Source of the DNA: Cucumis sativus
Taxonomy: Eukaryota; Streptophyta; Magnoliopsida; Cucurbitales; Cucurbitaceae
NCBI RefSeq assembly: GCF_000004075.3
Contig: NC_026657.2
Coordinates: 6,882,001-6,946,000, forward strand
DNA: 64,000 nucleotides
Direction: 5' to 3'
This document shows, piece by piece, positions 37,805-50,388 of this stretch. A model generated the notes under the pieces. It was not told the DNA's origin. It was given only the letters and a program-made list of their open reading frames with translations, and ran no database searches. Position numbers and translations under genes: made by a program. Position 1 is the stretch's first letter, and each line of letters starts with the position of its first letter.

Positions 37805-39670
37805 ATGAAGATTGAAGATGGGTTGAGGAGTGTTGGTGGGAAGGATGAGGATAAGACTGTGGTTGCTGCTGTTTTGGGGACACGGGCTTTTAATTACTTG
37901 ATGTCTTGCTCTGTTTCGAATGAGAATCTGTTTATGGCGGTGAGGAATGATGAGAATTTGCAGAATAAGCTGTCGGATCTGGTGGAGAGACCCAACGCTT
38001 CTAATTTTAGCTGGAACTATGCAATTTTCTGGCAACTTTCTCATTCTAAATCCGGTGAATGGGTTTTGGGATGGGGAGATGGATCGTGTAGAGATCCTAG
38101 GGATGGAGATGAAACGGAAGCTACACAGATTCTTAGTCTACAGCTTGAAGATGAGAGCCAACAAAGGATGAAGAAAAGAGCACTGCAGAAACTTCACACA
38201 CTCTTTGGAGGCTCTGATGAGGATAATTACGCTCTTGGATTGGACAGAGTTACTGATACTGAGATGTTTTTTCTTGCTTCCATGTATTTCTCATTCCCTC
38301 GTGGAGAGGGAGGCCCTGGGAAGTGTTTGGCGTCTGGGAAACATATCTGGAATTTGGATGTGCTTAATTCGCCTTCTGAGTATTGTGTGAGATCATACCT
38401 TGCTAAATCTGCGGGAATTCAGACGGTTGTTTTGGTGCCGACTGATGTTGGAGTGGTTGAATTGGGTTCTGTGAGATCCGTGAATGAGAGCCTAGAGTTA
38501 GTGCAGTTGATCAGATCATTGTTTTCGTCCCAGCTTTCACTTGACAGAGTGAGGTCGTCAGCAGCGATGTCCATGATAGCTGAAAGAAAAGATGAAAGCA
38601 CCTCATTTGCGAGTTGGGGAATTGCCGAAAGAGGAGAAGGAGGAGGAGGAGGAGGGATTCCCAAGGTTTTTGGGCAGACTTTGAATTCAGGGAACATGGG
38701 TCGTTCTCATTTCCGAGAGAAACTGGCGATCAGGAAGATGGATGAGAGATCATGGGAAGCATGTGCCAATGGAGGTAGAATTCAGTTTCAAAGCCCTCGA
38801 AATGGCATTCGCAGTCCGAGTTTGGCACATGTTCATGGTCTCAAGCAGGGGAATCATTCCCCTGCAGAAATTTATGTCTCTCCAACTCCACCAGTAAATA
38901 ATAATCACGAGCAGCTAGTCAGTGGAGTCAGAGATGAATTTGGTCTCAATCCATATCAATCACAAAAGCTGGCCCAAATGCAAATTGATTTCTCGGTAGC
39001 AACATCAAGACCTTCTGTGATTAACCGTGTAGGAGCTGATTCAGAACATTCAGATGTAGAGCCTCAATGCAAAGAAGAGGGGCCTGGCACCGATGAAAGA
39101 CGACCTCGCAAACGAGGCAGAAAGCCTGCGAATGGCAGGGAGGAGCCACTAAATCACGTTGAGGCAGAAAGGCAACGGCGTGAAAAGTTGAACCAGCGGT
39201 TCTATGCTTTACGAGCTGTTGTGCCCAATATTTCCAAAATGGACAAAGCTTCACTGCTGGGAGATGCCATTGCTTACATTAACGAACTTCAAGAAAAAGT
39301 GAAGGTCATGGAATTTGAACGTGAGAAATCCAGCCTCACCTCAAGCGAGGCAACACCTTCGGAAGGGAACCCAGAAATTGAAACTAAAGATCAATTCCTA
39401 GATGTCGACATTGATGTCGAGGCAGCTCATGATGAAGTCATTGTGAAGGTTAGCTGCCCATTAGAGTCGCACCCTGCATCAAGAGTTATCAAGGCAATGA
39501 GAGATGCTCAGATAAATGTTATTGATTCAAAACTCTCTGAAGCAAATGATAAAGTTTTGCACACGTTTGTCATCAAGTCTCCTGGATCCGAGCAGTTGAC
39601 GAAGGAAAAGCTGATAGCTGCATTTTCCCAGGACTCAACCTCGTTACATCCTCTACCAACAGTTGGGTAG
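37805..39670 (+). CDS. MYC-type bHLH transcription factor, bHLH13/JAM2-like
   Basis: Single-exon gene of 621 aa. A bHLH-MYC_N domain spans about residues 17-235, with [20 protein letters not shown] and [12 protein letters not shown] seven-glycine run lies near 280. A basic stretch, [13 protein letters not shown], precedes the bHLH at about 449-503 ([40 protein letters not shown]), where His, Glu and Arg occupy the G-box-contacting positions. The C-terminal region ([11 protein letters not shown]) is ACT-like. The N-terminal wording is closest to Arabidopsis bHLH13 (JAM2), as I recall it, rather than MYC2. JAM proteins compete with MYC2 at G-boxes and dampen jasmonate responses. The ATG at 37805 is the first ATG of the frame; conserved sequence starts about 15 residues later. 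Confidence 0.93.
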   Translation: MKIEDGLRSVGGKDEDKTVVAAVLGTRAFNYLMSCSVSNENLFMAVRNDENLQNKLSDLVERPNASNFSWNYAIFWQLSHSKSGEWVLGWGDGSCRDPRDGDETEATQILSLQLEDESQQRMKKRALQKLHTLFGGSDEDNYALGLDRVTDTEMFFLASMYFSFPRGEGGPGKCLASGKHIWNLDVLNSPSEYCVRSYLAKSAGIQTVVLVPTDVGVVELGSVRSVNESLELVQLIRSLFSSQLSLDRVRSSAAMSMIAERKDESTSFASWGIAERGEGGGGGGIPKVFGQTLNSGNMGRSHFREKLAIRKMDERSWEACANGGRIQFQSPRNGIRSPSLAHVHGLKQGNHSPAEIYVSPTPPVNNNHEQLVSGVRDEFGLNPYQSQKLAQMQIDFSVATSRPSVINRVGADSEHSDVEPQCKEEGPGTDERRPRKRGRKPANGREEPLNHVEAERQRREKLNQRFYALRAVVPNISKMDKASLLGDAIAYINELQEKVKVMEFEREKSSLTSSEATPSEGNPEIETKDQFLDVDIDVEAAHDEVIVKVSCPLESHPASRVIKAMRDAQINVIDSKLSEANDKVLHTFVIKSPGSEQLTKEKLIAAFSQDSTSLHPLPTVG

Positions 39671-41108
39671 CACGAGAACTACAGTAACATAGAGTGCATA
39701 CATAGGTTCGTTAGTATGTAGTGAGAAGAGCCCAACTGAAAGCTTCTTCAGAAGTTTTGATTTACAGCAGGTATTATTCTTACAGGAATTACACTTCCAG
39801 TGAGAAGTAGGGAGATAACTATTTATTATTAACCAAGTAGGAGAGCAGAATTTATGTTGTTTATAGTACACATTGTTATTATTATTACTATTATGTCATA
39901 ATGAAGTATTCTTGCAACATGATTTAGATCTGTAAGTTAGGGAGCTTTTTTTTTTTTTTTTTTGGTCTAGTCAACTGTTTTTTTGGTTATTAAGAATCTC
40001 CTAAACTGTCTATGTTCTTGTTAATGTTAACTCCCCAAATTCTTTTGTTCTTTTTACTCTGTTGTTCACCATCAAACTGTATCAGTATCATTATCTGTTC
40101 ATTATTTTGATGAAAAAAGGTATACTTCATTACAAGTTGTGTTTAATTGTTTATGAATCTGTTGTCTGTTGCATTTGTTCCTACTGCCTGCGAGTGAGCA
40201 AATGCGTCCCTGACCCCGTGTTAATGTTCTTGTTTACGAATATGTTACATTAGGAAGAGAAATGCAGTAATTTCTTTTGTTCTCTTCATCATATAGAGTT
40301 TTTGACTTGAGAAAAGTGAAAAAAAAAAATGGAATCACCTCCCTTGCCAACCAAAGCTGATTGTTTTTTCCAATCCTAGAAGGGTTTGGTGACAAATGAA
40401 GAATCTCTCAACAACCCTCCCTCCTATTGTAACTTGTGGTCATATGAATTCAAATAAGGATGGTTGTTGCCAATATAAGATATGAATGTATCGACCATGA
40501 AGACAAAGCGACAAAGACGCTGTTGGGACCATTTTTACCAAAGATGAGATTTGTACCATAGAAATCAAGTTTCGGTTTACTTTGATTAATTTCTTTGTAG
40601 TCAGATATTTTGGTTTTGGTCCTTTTGCTATCCCTCTCCCTTCATGTCAAATTTGCATGTGATGCAAAGATGTAGCTTTGGAAGTTCTCTACCAATGGGT
40701 GTCTGTCTTACTGTGACTTTGCTTCACATAAAACTGCACCCACAAAATCTTTTGAAAAGAAAAGATAAAGCAATGAGATTAATCTGGGTTTGAATATTGG
40801 TTTGGCTTTCTGATATTTTCATCATCATCATTATTTATTCCTGTTTACTTTCTAATTTGGCCAGTTAGCTTTACAAGCTAAAAAGAACCAAGTTGAAAGT
40901 AAATAAGCAGTACACTGTACAGGGACTGATAATAAAAAAAAGCTAACAACCCAGGGGCTAACAATGTAAAAGGAGAAACAGGTTTGTTGTTGGACCACAG
41001 CCTTATTTATGTAAACCATTTTGGTACAAGTAGCAATAAAGTAAGGAAATGAGGACCAAATAGAAAAGCTATGAAGTAGTAGCAGTAGGGTGAGAGAGGA
41101 TGAAAAGT

Positions 41109-41150
<42 letters not shown>

Positions 41151-44100
41151 ATTCAGAAAAGAAACAAAAGAAAAGAAAGAAAGATGAGATTGAGAATATG
41201 AAAGTTAGTGGTGAGAATTTTGTTATGGCGATGCCATGTTAATCACACAAAGCATGTGATGCATGTGAAATGCTTTTACTTATTTTATTTTTGGTAAAAA
41301 GAAGAAGAGATGAAGTCAAATATGTGTTTGGTGTGACATGTTCTGCCACTACACAATGCATCTCTTCCTATACCAATAATTGTCCTTTCATACCCATTTT
41401 AAACGTTTCTAACTATTTCACCATTCATTCATTCACTCATTATTATTATTTTCTGCGGATTCTGCACGTTTATTTTTCTTTTATTTAAGACCTCGACAAT
41501 TCAAATATTAACAAACTTTTATTCATATTACTTGTTTATAAATATTCAAAACATATATAGAAAAAAAAAAAAACAATCTATTGACTTTAATATCAATAAT
41601 AAATACTTTATATCTTGGAATATGGCGAATTTAAGATGGCAAAATATGTTAATTCATTTTATTTATTTTTGTTGAAATTTGGTGAATTGAGAAATTAGTT
41701 AGTGTCTACTTAAATATACATTAATCGGGTTAACAATAGAAAAAATATATGTAAATTGGGTTTTCTCTAAAAAAATATATAAAAATTTGTTGTTTTTTTT
41801 ATATATATAAAAATAATTGTTTAGTTAGAAGACTTACAAATAGTTTAATATTGTCTTCTTAATTTACATAAGGATTCTTAAATTTATGAACCGTAAATTA
41901 AATTTTATGAATTGAGCTATTGTTAATGGTTGATTAATGGCTATGTCATTTTATCATCTACCATTCTTTTTTTCTTCGTTTGACCATCGTACAATAGAGA
42001 TTCAATTCCATTATTTTTCCTTATAATTATTGCGTGTTTTAAGAGACTTTTTGGTTGAGTAATTTAGTAATAAATATTGTGGTCGAATTATATGGACCAT
42101 TTGAATTTAAATTTGGTATATATAAGTTCTGATTAAATTTCACATCTCTAAGAGAAAAGGGGAATATATATAATAGTTTGTAAATAATTTATTGATTTAT
42201 TTTAATTATTGTAAGTGAAATAACAAATTAGAAATAATGTACTTAAAATATATATAATAAAATTAGAAGATATCGAATGTAATTCCATTCTCTATTTTTT
42301 TTTATATAGGTGGCAGCAATTTGTGGTTTGTGTTTATTTATTTTTGTTGACACCCAACACCTTTCTACAAACTTAAGATGCTCAATCAACAATTATTCTA
42401 AACTAAACACACATTAATGTTTACATAACATTCTTATTATAAAATTAATTTAAAGGCTATTTTAAGTGGTTATAAAAACTTTCATTTTTGTACTATACTA
42501 AAAATATTTATAAAATATTTGTTATATATTTGTAAATATCGTCTAATTTTTTTTTAATGTTTTCTTTAAATAGAATTTATAATTTGTAAGAGATGACTAT
42601 TTAGAATTTAGAGGTAGAAAAAAAGTTGCTTTGATTAAATCAATCTGTACTTTTTATTCGGCTATATATATATATATATAAGGTATTTAATTTCTTTTTT
42701 TTTTCGTAAGATTCGACTAAAAGTGTTGAATAGAAGAAAGTAAAGTTTTGAAAATGATAGATTAGTGGTGAAATTGGGGAGATTGGATATGCATGAGGTC
42801 AATCGTAGAAATAATTTAAGAAAGAGAAAAATGTTTAAATATAAAATTTGAGTTTCAAAGTTATCGAAAAACGCTATCATGTAAGAATTGTTTTCTTTCG
42901 TTTATCAATATAGGGTAGAAGATCGAACTATAAATTTATACAAGTTAAATAATGTTAATGTTGACTTGAAATCAACATATTCATTAAACATTGAACAATT
43001 TTATCAAACTAAAAAAGAATCATCATAATTTCCATAAAATGAAATGCTATCAACAATCCAAAATGAGAAGTTAGGATTACAAATAGAAATAGGTGATTCT
43101 TATCTATGTTATAAGTTTGAAAATTAATTGGTTGAATGATTCTAAGAGTCTTGTCTCTCTATTTAAATCCACATTAAACAAATGTGGGATTATCAGTTTA
43201 GTCAAATAAAAGGGAAATAATTGAAAATTGATTTGATAGGAAAAAATAATAATAATAAAAAGGAAAAAAAAAGTGGAGAAATGAAGGTTTGAATAATGAG
43301 AGGGAGAGAGAGAGAGAGGAAAATGACATTTGGAATTGAGATATAAATTATTCAAAATGTCATAAGTTAATTGCGTGTGGACTTAACACATTGCATTGTC
43401 ACAACAAATATGAAAAATATGACCAAATTTATTTTGGGAGACAAATGCTTCACAAAAGTGTTGAAAAATGTGACGTATAAATCCACTTCCATTTCTGACT
43501 CTTCTAATATCCAAAGATCATTTCACTATCCCTTTGAATTTTGTTTTCATATCGTTAATAAATTAAATTGCAAAGTTTCATTTTATTTTCAGTACATAAT
43601 AATTTTATATGGGTTTCAAGATCTTAGAGTAAAGTTCGAGATCATTTTTTTGAATAAAATATTAATTCAATAAATACTCTCTTACACTTTTTTTTCGAAA
43701 AAAAAAAGTTTGAATACATAACCGAATATTTTGAAAAGTTTTGAAACATGCTTTTGATTACTTAAAATACAAGGTTAATTTATTTAAAGGTATAAAATTC
43801 AATCCCACTCGTCAACAAAATGAGTCAAAATCACCTTTTTTTTCTTCTTCATGGGCTATAGTAAAACTTGTAAGTTTTAGAATGTAAAATTATATTTTAA
43901 GATGGTATAACTAAAAATTAGATTATTTTTTCTTCGTTTTTGTACACCTTGGGTAGGAAGATTGGAACCACATATCCAATAGTATATAGCATACTCATAT
44001 GCCAATAAGTTAAATCCTTGTAATATATATTTATATATATATATAGACACACAAAAGAGACTTAAAAAATAATAAAAGAAAAAAGAAACCACAAAGCTAA

Positions 44101-45113
44101 TCTAATAACAAAATCATGGTCAGAAGTAAGTTGCACATTTATGGTGAATCAAGTTACAAGTGGTTCTAGCATACCCATTTGAAATGCCTCTTTTGTTGTG
44201 TCCTCTTTCATACCCTTTTTCTTTTTCTTCTTTTTGGTCATTTTTATTCTTTCTTCTCTTTTTGGGCAAAAGATTTCTCTTTTAGTAAAAGAGAAGGAGC
44301 ATCTTCCTTTTGGTAAGGAGGGAAAATCCTTTACCAATAGGAATGCAAAGGTTTTACAGACTGCGGAGAAGAAAAGGATAAGAATGAAGGAGATAAAACC
44401 TAATGATTCTTTTTAGAAATGGGTGCTTCTAGTTAAGACACATTTAGAAGGGAATATCAACTTTTACTATTGAATTTAGGCTCAAAATACAACGTTTTAG
44501 TCGAGTTTTAAAATTCAGTTTCAATTACTCTTTTGCACCTCGGTCACTAGTCCAACGCTCTATATGATTCGAGGTAATTGAATACTACCTCCCCTCGAAC
44601 AACCATAAGTTTTTTAGTACTCTCTTCAATCGAAAAACTCCTCAGCTTAGCTAATGGCTAATAAATCCCCAATACCCTACTAACAACATTGACATGCACA
44701 TCACAGTGGTATAAATTAACAAGTTTCTCCTTACTCTAACTAGGAGTTTATCATATCCTCCATAATACAATCCACCAGTAAGCTATCAACCTAGATTCGA
44801 TTAAAATCATACAGGAAGGTGCTGAACATGTTACAATTCACTTGAGCTTCAAGAAGGCGTATGAGAACATATACTATTCTAAGGAATTGAGTTACACTCA
44901 GCAAGAATATCAGTTATACACATATACATGGAATAGAGCCTCAACTATGCTCATTGATAGTTTCCGAGTCTTTTAAGATCGTTCAAAATTTCAAAATGAC
45001 TATTGGGTTCCATATTTTGAAAGGATATATGAATCAAGAACTATAGCATCTAAATGGTGAATTTATTATTTTCACCTTCAGAAGTCAGATCTATTTACCT
45101 GGGTAAGAATGTG
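39671..45113. other. bHLH 3'UTR and AT-rich intergenic spacer
   Basis: The bHLH 3'UTR probably extends to about 39.9 kb. After that I see AT-rich DNA with microsatellites (GA 41115-41147, TA about 42664-42681 and 44026-44045, GA about 43302-43318) and no recognisable gene. About 44450-45113 is less AT-rich and lies directly downstream of the minus-strand KELP-GAG gene, so it may be its 3'UTR or degraded retroelement DNA. I found no reverse transcriptase, integrase or protease coding there. Confidence 0.5.
41115..41147. repeat. (GA)n microsatellite
   Basis: About 33 bases of uninterrupted GA/AG dinucleotide. Confidence 0.9.
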
Positions 45114-46008
45114 CTATGTTCTTTGCCGAGGTACTTCATTGTTGACTTTCTTAGTTGGACAATTTGGAGATGTGTGCCCTTCCTTGCCGCAATCCAAGCA
45201 GAGTAAAGTTTTGACCTCCTTTTGACATTCCTTTTTTCTCAGTGGTACGGTTACAGGCTTTGGGTCTCCCATCTTTGATGGGTGATTTGCAGCATGATGT
45301 TGGCCTCTTGGAGTAGGAGAAGAAGACACTCCTGAGAGACGTGAATTTTTTTGTGTACGTAATTGTTCTTCAATTCTCAATCGATCTGTCAATTTCCGAA
45401 GGGGAAGATACTGCTCATGCATTAAGTTCACCCAGACATTCTTCCAAGAAAGTGGAAGCTTTGAGATAATTGCGCTAACATGAAAATCCTCATCGATAAC
45501 CGTTCCAGAAGAACCAATAGAATCAGCAATGTGATTAAGTTCTTCAACTTGCTCCAATATTGACTTCTCCTCAACCATTTTGAATTCTAGATACTTTTTG
45601 ACTTGAGATCTCTTGGTCCCAAACTCCTCCAAAAGATAAAGCAATTTTAGCTCCTTCCAAAGTTCACTAGCACTCATTGTTTTTTTCGAATATTCATTAA
45701 AAAGCCTGTCGGAGAGGGAGTTAAGAATGTTGCGGCGACACATGTGGTCATCCCTCATCCATTTCTGTTCAGCAGCCTTGGATTGCGCAGCATTTCCAGA
45801 GCTTGATTCTTCCCCAAGCACGGCAGTCGGACATTGATTAGAAAGAACATAAGCAATCTTTAAGTCCTGCAGCAAAAGCTCCATCTGATGTGCCCATGCA
45901 TTGTAGTTTTTTCCATCAAATCGAATAGTTTCAATTGGATATTTTGGAGAAGTTACTCTAGTTGTTGGATTTGAGAAGGCACCAATTTTTTCAGCATCAT
46001 GTTCAGAT
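45114..46008 (-). mobile_element. Domesticated Ty1/copia GAG exon (part of the KELP-fusion gene)
   Basis: This segment encodes the retrotransposon-derived half of the preceding gene. It has a UBN2/DUF4219-like GAG body and one CCHC zinc knuckle (CLDCGKEGHTSPNC). A splice acceptor (TATATCATGTAG) sits exactly at its upstream edge, at 46009. No in-frame ATG precedes the conserved part, since the frame upstream of the acceptor only offers GTG. No pol, LTRs, primer-binding site or polypurine tract were seen nearby, so it is not an autonomous element. Confidence 0.8.
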
Positions 46009-47718
46009 CTACATGATATAATACAATCAAATAGTTCAAACACACATCTATGGTCCAGATTTTAAATGCTACAACCAAACAAAACAAATAGCTTGTTTTG
46101 AAAATTAAGTTTATAAACACTAAATTTCTTTAAGATGTTATCTAAATCTAACAATTGTTTCCAAAATCCAAGCTGAGTTTTTAAAGTAGTTTCTAAAATT
46201 TTGTTTTAGACTTTTAGTTATTGGAATTAGACTAAAAATTCAAATGTTTCCTTAAAAAGATGCAAAACCGGTGAGAAACTAAGCACAATTTTCATAAACC
46301 AAAAACTAAAAACATACAAAATGGTTATCAACCTAGCCTTAAAAACAAAAAATATTAGATACAGATTCTATTTGGGATCTAGATTGGATACTAACACCTG
46401 AAAACCTAGCATAGAACTTCAGAGTTTTCAATAAAATAAATTTGATGAACTGTAACTCGAAAGTTAAGAAACAACAGTATCATCATGCTTCCCTCACCTT
46501 TTATTTCTTTTCATCTGCAAAATAGCTTCCGCTATAGCAGGAATATTACTCTTAAAGACTGACCATTGCTCAGTTGGCATGCTGATTCCTAAAAGAGAAA
46601 ATTTTCATAATTAAAATAGTCCTATAGGATGGGTTACTAGTTCAGACCCAAGCAAAAGAAACTCCCAACCGTTGTGGCTAAAAACAAGGTGAAAAAAGAA
46701 AAAAAGGGGAAGGGGAGGGAGGAAGGTGTGAAGTTAACAGAACTGACATAATAAAAGAAAAGATTCACCATAAGAGAAAAGGAAGAGACCAATGCATAAT
46801 GCCCACCTTTTAGAGTTGGAAGCTGTTTTCCATCTTTTTCATAATACTGCCTAACTGATACCATAGGTGCCCCTTTAAATTTATGAATTGTCACACTCCT
46901 GTTATTAGATAGCTGAAACAAACCAAAAAAATCCCTAACTAATAAGTGAAAAGAATTACTAATAGGGTACAAAGGAATCGACAATTTTAACAGCAGGAGG
47001 AGCAATGTTATTAAGTTATTGTCTAAATGATCGATTTCTACACTCATAAAGCATAGACAATTCTATCATAATGCATAAATGACAGAAAATGGTCACCCGA
47101 ATTTCTTCTACAATCTAACATCTTGGTACACAATCGCCATAGGAACATAAACAACAGATAGAAACATAGACAACAAATGCAGGGTTGTTTATGTTTCTAA
47201 CCTTTTTGGTACAGAATGATCTAGGAACAAAGAATACAAAACAATCTAGCCACAGAAACATAAAGAACTATTCAATTGCTTAGCTACAGAAGAATCCAGT
47301 TCGGAATCTTTCCATAAAACTAAGTTGATAAAACCCTAATCTTTCTCCTTTCTTTCAAAATCACTACACCATAAGAATCAAGAAGGGTATGATTTTACTT
47401 TACCCGGCAAATCAAAAGGTCTCCATCATCGTTGAACTCCTTCTTTGGTACTATCTTCTGCTCCACCGCTTTATTCTCGTAACGAACACTAGGTCCTGGC
47501 TCATCCTCTTTCCCCATACACACCCGCTCCGACATTGAAAGCAAAAAGCTCTCTACCACGTTCCTCACCAGCAACTTGCATTGTTTATTAGAAAGATCGA
47601 TTCCAAGCCGTTCTTCGACCTGGCTTCTAACTTTAAACTCCGTCGTATCTTCCATGCTCGATTTCTTCAATACCTCAATCACGTTTTCCTCGATTCTCCG
47701 TCGGGTCTCGTCGTTCAT
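45114..47718 (-). CDS. KELP/PC4-type transcriptional coactivator fused to copia GAG, 4 exons
   Basis: Exons in transcript order are 47404-47718, 46807-46912, 46498-46588 and 45114-46008. They total 1407 nt, or 468 aa, and all junctions keep frame (CGG|CTA, G|GA, AG|A). Residues 1-60 are a DEK_C-type domain (MNDETRRRIEENVIEVLKKS). Residues ~95-165 are a PC4 single-strand-DNA-binding domain (DDGDLLICR, KFKGAPMVSVRQYYEKDGKQ, TEQWSVFKSNIPAI), as in Arabidopsis KELP, a coactivator of RNA polymerase II transcription. Residues ~172-430 are a copia-type GAG (RFDGKNYNAWAHQMELLLQD, EELNHIADS, SAIISKLPLSWKNVW). A canonical CX2CX4HX4C knuckle sits at Cys441, Cys444, His449 and Cys454, and the protein ends 14 residues later. 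The third donor, AAAAG|GTGAGG, contains an in-frame TGA, so retaining that intron gives a 171-aa KELP alone. The GAG frame is intact over nearly 300 codons, which argues for selection. I recall AT4G00980 and other eudicot predictions with a similar make-up. Confidence 0.87.
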
Positions 47719-47899
47719 CTTTCTAAGAAACAAAACTGAAAGTAGAAGAAAAGAAGACCTCAGGAGAGGAACGCCGCCGGCCGTATCGTGGTGAAGAACA
47801 ATCAGTTTGTGAATAGCCGTCGGATTTAATTTGTTGTGGGAATTCCATTGGCTTCGGCTTTGGACGGCCACGGCGGTTGACGAAATTATGTACGCGCGG

Positions 47900-47908
47900 A
47901 AAAAAAAA
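47900..47908 (-). terminator. RNA polymerase III terminator
   Basis: A run of nine T residues on the minus strand begins five bases after the 3' end of the tRNA-Gln gene, as expected for Pol III termination. Confidence 0.8.
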
Positions 47909-47912
47909 GAGA

Positions 47913-47984
47913 AGGTTCCACCGAGATTTGAACTCGGGTTACTGGATTCAGAGTCCAATGTCCTGACCACTAGACCATGGAACC
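47913..47984 (-). tRNA. tRNA-Gln (anticodon CUG)
   Basis: Read on the minus strand, this 72-nt gene starts GGTTCCATGG and ends GGTGGAACC plus the discriminator base. It forms a seven-pair acceptor stem (GGTTCCA/TGGAACC), carries the A-box-like TGGTCTAGTGG, an anticodon loop with CTG (GACTCTGAATC) and a B-box T-arm GAGTTCAAATCTC. It matches plant tRNA-Gln in length and wording and is intronless. It lies about 195 bases upstream of the KELP-GAG start codon on the same strand. Confidence 0.96.
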
Positions 47985-48725
47985 ATTTGTTGATATTGAC
48001 TAACAAATAAACTTACTTACAATTATTATTTACTCATTTATTAATATAAAGTTGAGTGATCTAATTTCTTAAGAAAAATATTCTTCCTTAGTTATAAGGA
48101 TACAATGATCTGAAATCTTGACCATTTAGATGTGAATGCATGTTTCATGTTAGTTGATTTTTTTTAAAGCTTTTACAACTTAGTATCATGTCTTATAAAT
48201 TCATCCTCGGTAGAGTTTTAATATTCGTTAGGGATAAATGATAATATTATTAAAAATTATTAGTGAATTATTATAATGTAGCAAACAGTTACAAATCAAT
48301 AAATTTTAAATAGTATTTAGAGTAACAAATTAAAAAATTTTAAATAGCATTTACTATAGTTAGAAATAAATATTATAGTGTTGCATAATATTCATGAACA
48401 ATGTTATATCAAACTAATTACAGTAGTTGTCAGTGGTTTTATATTAGAAATTTACTTAACCATGATTATTGTATGAATAATTATATTTATGAACTGAAGT
48501 ACTCTAATTAAATTAACATAATCTATAAAGCATTCTTCCTTGTGTCTCACCAACCAGTTAACTAGCTCCATTGCACGATCTTTGCCCCTTACACAACTTA
48601 ACAACCCACCAAAGAAGAGCAAGAACATCCAAAGAACATGGCACCAAATTCTTACAAACGCCATTTTTATGATTTAAATTTACAATTACTACTCTCTCCA
48701 AACTATACCCATCCCATCCCATCTC

Positions 48726-50388
48726 ATGGATTTCATCGCATTTGCGCTCGCAATTCTGTTTACTCTACTTGTAAGATCTCTATGCCGAAAACTGTTCACA
48801 ACCCCCAAAAATCTCCCTCCCGGCCCCCGCCGTTGGCCCATCGTTGGAAACCTCCTCCAGCTCACTCACCTTCCCCACCGCGACATGGCGGAGCTCTGTC
48901 GAAAGCATGGCCCACTCGTCTACTTAAAGCTCGGTAGCGTGGACGCCATCACCACCGACGACCCCGCCACCATCCGGGAGATCCTCCTTCAACAGGACGA
49001 AGTTTTCGCTTCCCGGCCGAGAACTCTGGCCGCCGTGCATTTGGCTTACGGCTGCAGCGACGTCGCTTTGGCCCCCCTGGGCCCTAATTGGAAGCGGATG
49101 AGAAGGATTTGTATGGAGCATCTTCTAACTAGCAAGCGGCTGGACTCGTTCTCGGCCCATCGGGCCTCGGAGGCCCAACATTTGGTCCAAGATGTTTGGG
49201 CCCGGGCTCAAAATGGAGAGGCTGTAAACTTGAGGGAGGTTTTGGGAGGGTTTTCAATGAACAATGTGACTAGGATGTTGCTTGGGAAGCAATACTTTGG
49301 GTGTGGATCTGCTGGCCCAGGTGAAGCTATGGAGTTCATGCATATAACCCATGAGTTGTTTAGGCTTTTGGGGGTGATTTATTTGGGAGATTATTTGCCA
49401 TTTTGGAGGTGGGTTGATCCTCATGGGTGTGAAGAGAAGATGAGAAAGGTGGAAAAGCAAGTGGATGATTTTCATACCAAGATCATTGAAGAACATAGAA
49501 AAGAAAGGGAGAAAAGGAAAGTTAGTGGACAACAACATGACAGTGATGGAACTATGGACTTTGTTGATGTTTTGTTATCATTGCCTGGTGAGGATGGGAA
49601 GGAACATATGGATGATGTTGAAATCAAAGCCCTGATTCAAGTAATATCTTTATAAAATGAATGAAACTTGTGTTCTTTTTTTTTTTTTACATTTTTATTT
49701 CAAGTGGTTATTTTTAGCTGTTTGTATGATTTAGGACATGATTGCTGCAGCAACCGACACGTCCGCTGTGACGAATGAGTGGGCAATGACAGAAGTGATT
49801 AAACATCCACATGTTCTTGCTAAGGTTCAAGAGGAGCTTGATGTTGTCGTGGGTCCTAATCGATTGGTGTTAGAATCTGATTTGGTTCATCTTAATTACC
49901 TACGATGTGTCGTTCGAGAGACTTTTCGTATGCATCCAGCTGGGCCGTTTTTAATCCCTCACGAATCATTGCATGATACGAAAATCCATGGATATGATAT
50001 TCCTGCAAAAACTCGAATCTTCATCAACACTCACGGACTAGGTCGAAATACTAACATTTGGGACAACGTGGATGAGTTTAGGCCCGAGAGACACTGGCCA
50101 ACAACAGATGAGATTGTTAGTAAAGTAGAAATAAGCCATGGAGCAGATTTTAAGATTTTACCATTTAGTGCAGGCAAACGAAAGTGTCCCGGTGCTCCAC
50201 TTGGAGTGACTTTAGTGTTAATGGCTTTAGCTCAACTATTCCACTGTTTTGATTGGAATCCACCAAAGGGAATGAAACCACAAGATATTGATACTAACGA
50301 GATATATGGGATGACCATGCCTAAAGCTCATCCCTTAATGGCTATTGCCAAGCCTCGCTTGGCCCCTCATGTGTATCAATCAAAATAA
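48726..50388 (+). CDS. CYP703A2: Cytochrome P450 CYP703A (lauric acid in-chain hydroxylase)
   Basis: Two exons, 48726-49640 and 49735-50388, join CAA|GAC in phase 0 to give 522 aa. CYP703A enzymes hydroxylate lauric acid in-chain (C7) in the anther tapetum, providing sporopollenin precursors for pollen exine. An N-terminal membrane anchor (~1-20) is followed by the proline hinge NLPPGPRRWP, the I-helix AAATDTSAVTNEW, the ExxR motif in RETFRMHPAGPFL and the heme signature FSAGKRKCPG with axial Cys456. Family-diagnostic phrases include RRICMEHLLT, SMNNVTRMLLGKQ, LGVIYLGDYLPFWRWVDP and NTHGLGRNT, near-identical to what I recall of Arabidopsis CYP703A2. Exon 1 is markedly GC-rich compared with its AT-rich surroundings. 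Expression is expected to be anther-specific, but no anther element was identified in the sequence. Confidence 0.96.

Noticed and set aside
37799..38697. Alternative-frame open frames over the bHLH N-terminal domain
   Set aside because: Overlap fully with the conserved MYC_N domain and show no independent conservation.
45114..46043. A free-standing copia retrotransposon with GAG
   Set aside because: No ATG precedes the conserved part, an exact acceptor joins it in frame to the KELP exons, and no LTR, protease, integrase or reverse transcriptase coding was seen on either side.
47576..47794. Plus-strand 72-aa open frame
   Set aside because: Antisense of KELP exon 1.
48924..49538. Minus-strand open frames inside CYP703A exon 1
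   Set aside because: Antisense shadows of a strongly conserved P450 exon.
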